Under the pieces are notes generated by a model that ran no database searches, was not told the origin of the DNA, and saw only the letters and a list, made by a program, of their open reading frames with translations. The translations under genes were made by a program, and so were the position numbers. Source: Roseinatronobacter sp. S2 (GTDB lineage: Bacteria; Pseudomonadota; Alphaproteobacteria; Rhodobacterales; Rhodobacteraceae). From it: a stretch of DNA of 64,000 nucleotides. Numbering within the stretch: position 1 is the first letter of the stretch; every line of letters starts with the position of its first letter. The stretch spans positions 1,050,001-1,114,000 of the forward strand of contig NZ_CP121113.1 of the NCBI RefSeq assembly GCF_029581395.1, read 5' to 3'. Positions 48,769 to 56,382 of the stretch are shown piece by piece.

Positions 48769-49440
48769 TTACCGGCTATCCGCAAGGGCCGCGACAATCG
48801 CCTCACGCTCCGCGCGGGACTTTGACAGGCGGTCACGGCTGCCGGCCAGTATCTCGGGGCGGGCGCTCTGTGGCGTTCCTGAAGTGAATGGTGGCGCAGG
48901 ATCGTATTCCAGCCCAAGCTGCACGATTTCTGCCGTATCCCGTCCGAACAGATCGGCGATGATTTCAAGGCCGAAGTCGATGCCCGACGTCACGCCCCCC
49001 GCCGTCACAATCGCCCCGTCGCGCACGATCCGGCCAGCGGTCGGAATGGCATCGAAATGATCCAGCAGATCCACCGCATTCCAGTGTGACGTTGCGCGTT
49101 TGCCAGCAAGCAGGCCCGCCGCGCCCAGAACCAGTGATCCGGTGCAGACAGACGTCACAAGGCGGCAGGACCGGGCGGCATTGCGCACGAATTGCAGGAC
49201 AACATCGTCGGTCAGCAGCGGGTTCACACCGCCCCCGCCGGGAATGCAGATCAGATCAAGGGTGGGGCAGGTATCGAATGTCACTGTCGGGGTAATCCAG
49301 AACCCGCTGGAGGACCTTAAAGGGGCGGTGTCTTTCCAGATCAGATTTACAGTAACTCCCGGGACAGCGGCAAAGACCTCATATGGTCCGCCAAGATCAA
49401 GCTGCTGGATGCCGGGGAAGACGAGGAAACCGATATGCAT
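48769..49440 (-). CDS. DJ-1/PfpI-family protein (isonitrile hydratase-like)
   Basis: A 223-residue cytosolic protein from the ATG at 49440 (MHIGFLVFPGIQQLDLGGPY). It has the nucleophile elbow SVCTGSLVLGAAGLLAGKRA with Cys, and RATSHWNAVDLLDHF and VTAGGVTSGIDFGLEII typical of the InhA/ThiJ-like branch. Some members hydrate isonitriles; the substrate here is unknown. It is divergent from a GlxA-type regulator with the same fold, a common pairing. Confidence 0.88.
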   Translation of the reverse strand: MHIGFLVFPGIQQLDLGGPYEVFAAVPGVTVNLIWKDTAPLRSSSGFWITPTVTFDTCPTLDLICIPGGGGVNPLLTDDVVLQFVRNAARSCRLVTSVCTGSLVLGAAGLLAGKRATSHWNAVDLLDHFDAIPTAGRIVRDGAIVTAGGVTSGIDFGLEIIADLFGRDTAEIVQLGLEYDPAPPFTSGTPQSARPEILAGSRDRLSKSRAEREAIVAALADSR

Positions 49441-49525
49441 GGGCGCGCTCCGCTGATGATTGACGTGATCATATTGCACGGCCCATATTGGCCGGGTCGC
49501 CAATTTTACCTCGGATCACGCCAAA

Positions 49526-50494
49526 ATGGCCCTTTCAATCGACATTCTTGCCTTTGAGGGCTGTCAGGTTCTGGACGTGACCGGCCCGTTACAGGTCTTT
49601 GCCACGGCCAATGATCTGGCAGCGCTTGACGGGCGCCCCACCCCGTATCGCGCGCGCGTCATCGCGCCAGCACCGATGATCACAACATCGTCCGGGCTGT
49701 CTATATCCGCCGCGCCGCTCAGCGCTGTTGATGTGCCGCCCGATACCTTGATCGTCGCCGGAGGGCAGGGGACAGAAGCGGCTTGTCGGGACGCAGCCTT
49801 GATCAAGGAAATCCGCACCCGCGCCGCCGTGGTGCGCAGGCTTGCATCCGTTTGTAGCGGTGCCTTCCTGCTGGCAACCGCAGGCCTGCTTGATGGGCGG
49901 CGCGCGGCGACGCATTGGCAGCGGGGTCCGGAGTTCAGCGCGCGGTTTCCGCAGGTGCGGCTTGATCTGGAACCCATATTCATCCGCGATGGCGCCATCT
50001 GGACATCGGCGGGCGTGACCGCCGGGATCGATCTTTGTCTGGCTCTGGTGGAGGACGATCTGGGGCATGCCACGGCGCTGGCCGTTGCGCGCCAGCTTGT
50101 TGTCTTCCTCAAGCGTCCGGGGGATCAGGCGCAGTTCAGCGCGCCGCTGGAGCGTCAGTCGCAATCCGGTCCCTTTGCCGCGCTGCATGGCTGGATGGCG
50201 GGAAATCTGCACCGTCCCCTGACGCTGGAGATACTGGCCGAACGTGCCGGTATGAGCACGCGCAGCTTTTCGCGGCATTACCGGCGGATCACGGGCCAGA
50301 CCCCGCAGGCCGCCATCAAGGCCATGCGCTGCGACCTCGCGCGCGATCTGCTGGACAGGCGGCTGTCGGTTTCGGAGGTTGCGCGCCGGTCCGGCATCGG
50401 CAGCCCGGAGACATTGCGGCGCGCTTTCCTCAATGCATACGGGCAGACGCCGCTTGCCTATCAAAGGCAATTCGCATCGAACCGCACAGGATGA
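49526..50494 (+). CDS. GlxA-type AraC regulator with DJ-1/PfpI sensor domain
   Basis: A 322-residue regulator. The N-terminal DJ-1-like domain (about 1-190) has SVCSGAFLLATAGLLDGRRA and GVTAGIDLCLALVEDDLG. The C-terminal AraC double HTH (about 215-315) has PLTLEILAERAGMSTRSFSR, HYRRITGQTP and SVSEVARRSGIGSPETLRRA. It is divergent from the DJ-1 gene at 48769 across an 85-base gap and probably controls it and itself. Confidence 0.92.
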   Translation: MALSIDILAFEGCQVLDVTGPLQVFATANDLAALDGRPTPYRARVIAPAPMITTSSGLSISAAPLSAVDVPPDTLIVAGGQGTEAACRDAALIKEIRTRAAVVRRLASVCSGAFLLATAGLLDGRRAATHWQRGPEFSARFPQVRLDLEPIFIRDGAIWTSAGVTAGIDLCLALVEDDLGHATALAVARQLVVFLKRPGDQAQFSAPLERQSQSGPFAALHGWMAGNLHRPLTLEILAERAGMSTRSFSRHYRRITGQTPQAAIKAMRCDLARDLLDRRLSVSEVARRSGIGSPETLRRAFLNAYGQTPLAYQRQFASNRTG

Positions 50495-50598
50495 TCCAAA
50501 ACCTGGCTTTTTGTCGATGACCTTCGCGATCAGGATGAATGGCCGTTAGGGGGTTCCTCTTGGAAATGTTGGCGCATATGCAGGAATCAGGAAGTCTC

Positions 50599-51078
50599 AT
50601 GCAAAGGACAAATGACGTGGAAAACGAAATCCATGTTCGAGATGTCATCGAAACCGATTTTGACCAATGGCGGCTACTGTGGGAGCAGTACAACGCGTTC
50701 TACGGAAGGACCGGCGCCACGGCGCTCTCCGATGAGATTGTCGTGACAGCGTGGCGTCGGCTCTTGGACCCACGTGAGCCGGTGCATTGTTTGATTGCCG
50801 AGTATGAAGATCAGCCGGTTGGGCTGGCGCATTTCATTTTCCATCGCAACATGATCACGATCGAGAACACCTGCTATCTTCAGGACTTGTTTTCGATAGC
50901 ATCGATGCGGGGTAAAGGTATTGGGCGCCGACTGATTGCAGAATTCTATGAGAGATCAAAGATCGCTGGGACGACTGGAGTCTACTGGCACACCCATTCT
51001 TCGAACCAGACCGCAATGAGGCTGTATGACACGATTGCAACGAACACCGGGTTTGTTGTCTACAGAAAGTCGCTTTGA
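50599..51078 (+). CDS. GNAT-family N-acetyltransferase
   Basis: About 159 residues from the ATG at 50599, which follows AGGAAG (starts at 50539 and 50578 are possible). The acetyl-CoA loop is SMRGKGIGRRLIAEFYERSK, preceded by CYLQDLFS and followed by GVYWHTHSSNQTAMRLYDTI. It transfers an acetyl group to an unknown small molecule or protein. A single gene between the GlxA and FabF/MarR loci. Confidence 0.9.
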   Translation: MQRTNDVENEIHVRDVIETDFDQWRLLWEQYNAFYGRTGATALSDEIVVTAWRRLLDPREPVHCLIAEYEDQPVGLAHFIFHRNMITIENTCYLQDLFSIASMRGKGIGRRLIAEFYERSKIAGTTGVYWHTHSSNQTAMRLYDTIATNTGFVVYRKSL

Positions 51079-51176
51079 CCGCGTTGAATGACAGCGGACC
51101 TTCTTGGACAATGCGGCAAAATCCCGGTTTGAGGCCTTAGCCGCCGTTCGCCGAACGTGAGCAGGAAAGGATGATG

Positions 51177-52448
51177 TCAGACCTCAACCCGGCTGAAGAC
51201 CAACGCCGCATTCACACCACCAAAGCCGAAGGCGTTTGACAGTACATGGTTCGACCCGGCGGCGCGTGCCCTGCCGCGAACCAGATCGAAACCTGCCGCT
51301 GTTTCCATCGGATCGGTGATATTGAGTCCGGCTGGTAACAGTTGATCGCGCAGCACCAACACCGAGAACACCGCCTCAATGGCCCCGGCGGCCCCCAGCA
51401 TATGCCCGGTCGCCGATTTCGTTGAACTGACCGGGACACCGCCGCCATTCGGGCCGAAGACCCTCTCCAGCGCCGCGAGCTCGGCCGCGTCCCCCACCGG
51501 CGTCGATGTGGCATGGGCATTCACATAGCCGATCTGCTCCGGCTCCAGCCCGGCCATGGCCATGGCCATTTCCATCGCCCGGGCAGCCTCGCGGCCGTCC
51601 TCCCAACCGGCTGTAACGTGATGAGCGTCAGTGGTGGTGCCATAGCCGGAGAGCACGGCGAGCGGGGTCGCTCGGCGCGCTCTTGCATGGCTGAGCCGCT
51701 CGATCACCAGCATCGCCGCGCCCTCGGAAAGCACAAAGCCATCATGCGCACTGTCGAAGGGGCGCGATGCATGAGCCGGATCGTCATTGAAACCGAAAGA
51801 CAGTGCCCGCGCCGCCGTGAACCCACCGATTGCGACGGGATCTACACAGGCCTCGGCCCCACCGCAAAGCGCAATATCGGCTTCGCCGCTGCGGATCAGC
51901 CGCATGGCGTCGCCGATGGCCTGGGCCGAGGCGGCACAGGCAGTGACGGGCGCGCCCGAGGGTCCATGGAAGCCGTAGCGGATTGAAATCTGGCCCGCCG
52001 CGAGGTTCGGCAGGAAAGACGGCACAACGAAAGGCGACAGCCTGCGCACCCCTGCAGTGCGGATGGTCTCGGTTGCGCCGGTAATCGCGGGAACGCCACC
52101 GACCCCGGTGCCAATCAGGGTCGCTGTGCGCGAGCGAGCCGCCTGATCCCGCGGATGCCATCCCGCCTGACGCAGCGCCTCATCGGCTGCGGCCATGGCG
52201 TAATGGATGAAAAGATCGGTCTTGCGGAGTTCCTGCAGTGACATTGCTGCCTCGGGGTCGAAGCCATCCTCTGCCTCGGCTTTTGAAGGCACCAGTCCGG
52301 CGATCCGGCATTTCCAGCCCTCGGTATCGAAGCGGTGGTTCAACCTGATCCCGCTTTCGCCTGCCAGCAGACGCCGCCAGGTGGCCTCAACGCCGGAGGC
52401 AAGCGGCGTGACAGCCCCAAGGCCAGTTACAACAATCGGATCCAGCAT
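51177..52448 (-). CDS. fabF: Beta-ketoacyl-ACP synthase II (FabF-like)
   Basis: A 423-residue condensing enzyme from the ATG at 52448. The catalytic triad is visible: Cys in VTACAASAQAIGDAMRLI, His in YVNAHATSTPVGDAAE, and His in STKSATGHMLGAAGAIE. The C-terminal NAFGFGGVNAALVF is standard. It elongates acyl-ACP in fatty-acid or polyketide-type synthesis. It stands without acpP or other fab genes, directly after a MarR gene, so it is probably a regulated second copy instead of the housekeeping one. Confidence 0.93.
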   Translation of the reverse strand: MLDPIVVTGLGAVTPLASGVEATWRRLLAGESGIRLNHRFDTEGWKCRIAGLVPSKAEAEDGFDPEAAMSLQELRKTDLFIHYAMAAADEALRQAGWHPRDQAARSRTATLIGTGVGGVPAITGATETIRTAGVRRLSPFVVPSFLPNLAAGQISIRYGFHGPSGAPVTACAASAQAIGDAMRLIRSGEADIALCGGAEACVDPVAIGGFTAARALSFGFNDDPAHASRPFDSAHDGFVLSEGAAMLVIERLSHARARRATPLAVLSGYGTTTDAHHVTAGWEDGREAARAMEMAMAMAGLEPEQIGYVNAHATSTPVGDAAELAALERVFGPNGGGVPVSSTKSATGHMLGAAGAIEAVFSVLVLRDQLLPAGLNITDPMETAAGFDLVRGRARAAGSNHVLSNAFGFGGVNAALVFSRVEV

Positions 52449-52465
52449 GGCGGGCGCCCTTTCAT

Positions 52466-52493
52466 GTGCAATTGCACTGTGCATATACACTAT
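52466..52493 (-). promoter_or_regulatory. Two palindromic boxes before fabF, likely MarR operator
   Basis: GTGCAATTGCAC (52466-52477) is a perfect 12-base palindrome. GTGCATATACAC (52480-52491), spaced about one helical turn away, is a near copy. Both lie in the 76-base gap between the MarR gene and fabF, so the MarR protein probably binds here. Confidence 0.6.
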
Positions 52494-52524
52494 ACTGATC
52501 GGACTCAACCCCTCAGTGCAGGCA

Positions 52525-52944
52525 TCACTCCTCGGAAAGCGCTCTGGCGACCCGCAGATAGGTATCCGCCTCGGCTTCTGACACCCGAGAGGTCAGCTCA
52601 TTCTGCGCCGCCAGCCATTCGCCATGCAGGGAATCCAGCAACAGGTCTCCGGCCTCGGTCAGGGCGCAAAGCCGGGCATTCCCGCTCCCCGCCACCCGGC
52701 GCACGAGGCCCTTTTTCTCCAGCAGATCAAGGCTGCGCGTCAGGCTGGTGCGATCCAGCGCAACCTTCTGCGCGAACGCTGCCACCGGCTCGGATGGGTG
52801 AAACCGGATCGCGGAGAGCAGGGCGAACTGCTGCACCGTCACGCCATGCGCCTTCAGCCGCTGATCATACCGACGCAACAGGACGCGGGCGGCCGAAACC
52901 GTGTTCAGCACTAGGCACTTCGAGAGATTGTCGGCGCTGTCCAT
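52525..52944 (-). CDS. MarR-family transcriptional regulator
   Basis: A 139-residue regulator. The winged HTH is at about 35-105: QFALLSAIRFHPSEPVAAFA, QKVALDRTSLTRSLDLLEKK and GLVRRVAGSGNARLCALTEA. The flanking helices form the dimer. It is codirectional with fabF 77 bases downstream, with paired palindromes between, suggesting control by an acyl or aromatic ligand. Ligand unknown. Confidence 0.92.
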   Translation of the reverse strand: MDSADNLSKCLVLNTVSAARVLLRRYDQRLKAHGVTVQQFALLSAIRFHPSEPVAAFAQKVALDRTSLTRSLDLLEKKGLVRRVAGSGNARLCALTEAGDLLLDSLHGEWLAAQNELTSRVSEAEADTYLRVARALSEE

Positions 52945-53184
52945 AGCGCCGGACCATGGGGCGCGACAGGCTTCCCGTCAAGAACGGAAGGCCGAACCGT
53001 TGAGAAAGGGGAAACCCAAACAGCAGCAATGTCCCGCATTGCTGCCAGCCGCGTGTTAATCAGCATGCTGCATCGCCGCAAGTCGGCAAGGATCCCAGCC
53101 TGCTCGTTCGTGGGGGTGCAGCGAGTGCCAGTTCGTGATACTTGCCTTCGGTGTCGGATTATGGAGTGCTGATAGTTCAAGCTT

Positions 53185-53322
53185 TTGGGAGCAGCTTCTT
53201 GTGGCAGTCCACGTGATTGACCGATGTGCAGCAGGCATATTCATATCCTTTGTAGCCCAGGGTCGCAGGCGTCGCGCCATGGGTCGCGGCAAAGTCAAGA
53301 ACGAAGGTGTTGATTTCGGCTA
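53185..53322 (-). pseudogene. Methionine aminopeptidase fragment
   Basis: Minus-strand residues AEINTFVLDFAATHGATPAT then LGYKGYEYACCTSVNHVDCH match the central part of methionine aminopeptidase, including the substrate loop and the catalytic His region (INHVVCHG in intact enzymes). Only about 46 residues survive; neither the metal-binding half nor the N-terminus follows. The intact essential gene must be elsewhere, so this is a relic duplicate. 52945-53184 and 53323-53528 show no supported gene. Confidence 0.75.
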
Positions 53323-53528
53323 AGGCAACGCCGTGTGACGCAGATCATGTCCACGCATGGACCTTCGGATTTTGGACGCTGCTTACATTAATGTCAGCCT
53401 ACGTGCTTGGAATATACAGGGTTTGGGGAGGTGATACTCATCGCCACCGTGATCCTACTTTGCGCACGCCGAGGCTTTGCGCCTCGAAGACTGTCCGTAC
53501 CGCTGAAGCGCCGGACGTTAGGCTAACG

Positions 53529-54174
53529 CTAACCTTCTCCGTCATCCGCCATCGCCTGGACGATCGTGCCGATCAGAAGCCCCGAGAATGTGATCTGGGC
53601 ATCGTCTATGTTCGCCGCCATGGTTCCCGGTCGACTGGGCGAGGTGATCAACACTGCAACAATGTCATCTCCGTGCTGCGTCAGGCATACCCTGTCCGAC
53701 AGCAAGATTGTCTCTGCCTCTCCCTCTTCACCCTCCCTTTCCTGAGAACGTTCGATAACCCCGCAGGCAAGTTCACCCGCCATGGCATCGCCGCCGCCAA
53801 TGCTGATGGAGAACAGGCGAACCGGGTTAGTCGTGTAGCCATCGCCCAAGGCATTGGTTCCCCCGGGTCAGATTCTCGGACAGCAGGTCCAGCATAGCGC
53901 GCTGCGCGGCGGGTGTCGCCCCGGAGGTCTCGGGATTTTCGGCTTGTTCGCCGCGGGGATCGGCCTCCGGCGCAGGAAAGATCCTAAGCGTCGCACGACC
54001 GATGGCCTCGCCGTAATATGCGACGAACTGATCATCGAGCAGCGTCCAATCCATGAGCTCCATATCGTTGATATTGTGAGGGATGTAGTCTGCGTAATCC
54101 TCTGGGGCTGCCACGACTGAATTCGTTGTCAGAAAGATGGCCACTGCGGTCGTCGCAAGTATCCTTCGAAACAT
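53529..54174 (-). pseudogene. Secreted protein of unknown function, frameshifted
   Basis: From the ATG at 54174 a signal peptide (FRRILATTAVAIFLTTNSVV) is followed by YADYIPHNINDMELMDWTLL and a central acidic region. The frame ends at 53827. The continuing frame carries DGYTTNPVRLFSISIGGGDA and ends at 53529 (SGLLIGTIVQAMADDGEG). The switch is near a GGGGG run at about 53860-53866, so a single base separates the two halves. A true gene would encode about 215 residues. I do not recognise the family. Confidence 0.55.
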
Positions 54175-54720
54175 GGGGAAGAACTCCGTTTTTTCGCTGA
54201 TCACCTGCAACCTAACGCATACAAGCGCGTCCTGGCCACCCTGGCGCCGCATTCTTCTGTTTGGCTGCTGAGGTTACTGCACCGCTAACCTAACTTGGGG
54301 TTCCGGGTAATCCGCTACAAACTGGTGATCTGAACTGTCCAGATCGTGTGAGGATGCGCCGAAGCGTGGAGGCACGCTGGGAGTTCTGGCTTGGTTTGTG
54401 GGTTTTGTCTGGAGGGAAGGGATGCCATGCCACTCCGGAACCGGATTGATTCCACGTTTTCCGGGTTCAGCACACACAAATAATTGGACGATCCATAAAG
54501 TCAGGATAACCCCATACGGTCATCGGTGTGGGGGCCGCAGCACGTTGCTGTCGGTGGGCAGCGGTTACTTCAGGCTGGATCTTGAAGAGGATATCCGATG
54601 CGTGAGTTGCGCGACTTCAGTATGTATTAGAAGAAATTTAAAGTCAAAGAATGTTCATTTTGCGAAGTAAATCTGGCCAGAGCTTAACTGAGCGTGAACG
54701 TGCTTATCCACATTCATTGA

Positions 54721-54769
54721 CATTAAACTATGCAAGCATTGCATTAAACAGTTGATTTTTGCGTTAAAC
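54721..54769. repeat. Three direct repeats with 20-21 base spacing
   Basis: CATTAAAC (54721-54728), CATTAAAC (54742-54749) and CGTTAAAC (54762-54769), each preceded by TTG within a few bases, repeat every 20-21 bases, two helical turns. AT-rich DNA surrounds them. They could be binding sites of a regulator or small iterons; no gene with a clear start follows closely. 54175-54720 otherwise holds no supported gene. Confidence 0.5.
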
Positions 54770-54878
54770 AATCTTGATCAGATGTTTTGCATATCAAATT
54801 AATTTTGAGATGTCGGATGCATGGAACTGGTGGGTTTCAGGGTATTCAGAAGAAGAAAACCAGCTCGAAACCGGAAGA

Positions 54879-54989
54879 ATCTGCGGGCGTTCTGTTCAAA
54901 AAAGCTCGTTTTGAAAGTTGCTCAATAACCAAGTGCAGCAAGCCAGTGATAGTTGATCAACTTTCAAAATGAGCTTTTCCGCACAGATT
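54879..54989. repeat. Long imperfect inverted repeat (foldback structure)
   Basis: The arms 54900-54920 and 54958-54978 are complementary over 21 bases with one mismatch that would form a G-U pair in RNA (AAAAGCTC.TTTTGAAAGTTG). The similarity extends outward to AATCTG...CGG and inward to TCAA. The sequence could be a miniature inverted-repeat element, a transcribed hairpin, or abutted IS ends. No gene is encoded in it. Confidence 0.6.
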
Positions 54990-55170
54990 TTACCTACCAA
55001 TCCGAGCGGAACACCGCGCCAAATCATCCTGATCACCATCTAATAGGGTCCCGGATTACCTGCCGTGAGGGATAGGTGTTCCCGGTAACGTCTTGGGCTG
55101 TCTCGGTCTGAGACGCTGATCAATTGTTTCGGTGTTAATCTTTTCCCGCATCCTGAGTGGAATTCAGGGT

Positions 55171-56379
55171 TCATCTGGATCTGCGCGGGAAAGGTGCCGC
55201 AAGCCTTGATGCCTGAAGTCCGGTCAGGACGGGAATTCCGACGACGACTGCCGCCAGGATTGACAGGATCGCAAAGAGGCAAAACATGCCCGGGTATCCC
55301 AGACTCGTTGCCACTATAGCTGCTGTCATCCCGGCACAAAAACGGATGGCCGCATCGAGTGAAGTAAGAACACCGTAATGGGTCACTGGCACTACATCCC
55401 GGCTGGCAGCCATATAGCATTGCCAGGTGGCGACTGTCAGCGCACCGGCCAGAACGAAGTCTGCCACGCCGAAAATACCGTCGGCGGAAGGCCCGAAGGC
55501 CAGCAACATGTAGACACCTGCCTTGGCCAGAAGAAGCATGCCAAGCACCATGGGCCAGCCCCAGCGTGCCATCGCAAACCCCGTAAGAAGGCCCGCAGGT
55601 ACAGCCAGCAGGGTTGCGACGGTGCCCAGCAGTATCAGCACCTTTTCCGTCGGAAGGCCTGCGTCAATCAACCTGGCCGGAATTGACATATCCGCACCTG
55701 ATGATCCCGCCAGCAGCAGGATAATAATCAATACACGCCCGCGCCCGGGTGCCTTCAGAACCTGAGAAAAGCTCTGAAGGGTCGTCGTCTCGGCGGCGGT
55801 GCCCGTGTCCCCCTCCAGCCAGTGGGCTGGTAGGGCTGCAAACGCAATGAGTACTGACAGCAGGGGCACGGCCACCGTCCAGCTGACATGGACAGCAAGC
55901 ACTGGCATCAGCCCGCCACCCGCAACTCCTCCGACCACCATGCCCGCGACTGCCCAGCCGTTCAGACGTGCGCGCGCTGCCTCGGTCCGGGTCGATATCT
56001 GCCATCCCGCCATCACCATTTGTATCGTGACGCCAATCGCGGCCGAAAGCAGCGATAAGGCCAGCAGGGGGACGATGGCCATGCCCTCGACCAGCCAGAC
56101 CACAGGCAGGAAACACAGGGCCAGGGTTGTGCAGAGGCCCATCAACCAACGGGTCCGGCTTTGCTGGTTCCGAAACGCTCTCTGGCCGACCCACGGTGCC
56201 CAAAGCCATTTCAGCGCCGAGGGTAACCAGACGATCCATGTCAGCCCGATTTCCATTAATGATGCCCCACCATCGCGCATGAATGTCGGCAGCGCGATCG
56301 TGAAGAAGGCCGCAGGCATGCCGATAGCGGCGGCGATATACGCGACCGCGAAAGACTGACGTATGGCAGCGCGACGCAT
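55171..56379 (-). CDS. MFS transporter of the RhtX/FptX siderophore type
   Basis: A 402-residue, 12-helix permease (SFAVAYIAAAIGMPAAFFTI, VIRL-like loops, and GVADFVLAGALTVATWQCYM). The GLTWIVWLPSALKWLWAPWV segment and overall length match RhtX/FptX proteins that move ferric siderophores across the inner membrane. It lies 3 bases behind the TonB receptor gene in the same operon. It may be an import route parallel to the fused ABC transporter. Confidence 0.82.
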   Translation of the reverse strand: MRRAAIRQSFAVAYIAAAIGMPAAFFTIALPTFMRDGGASLMEIGLTWIVWLPSALKWLWAPWVGQRAFRNQQSRTRWLMGLCTTLALCFLPVVWLVEGMAIVPLLALSLLSAAIGVTIQMVMAGWQISTRTEAARARLNGWAVAGMVVGGVAGGGLMPVLAVHVSWTVAVPLLSVLIAFAALPAHWLEGDTGTAAETTTLQSFSQVLKAPGRGRVLIIILLLAGSSGADMSIPARLIDAGLPTEKVLILLGTVATLLAVPAGLLTGFAMARWGWPMVLGMLLLAKAGVYMLLAFGPSADGIFGVADFVLAGALTVATWQCYMAASRDVVPVTHYGVLTSLDAAIRFCAGMTAAIVATSLGYPGMFCLFAILSILAAVVVGIPVLTGLQASRLAAPFPRRSR

Positions 56380-56382
56380 GGA

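Noticed and set aside
54787..54972. 61-codon frame between the direct repeats and the foldback
   Set aside because: Overlaps the inverted repeat and has no homology or ribosome site.
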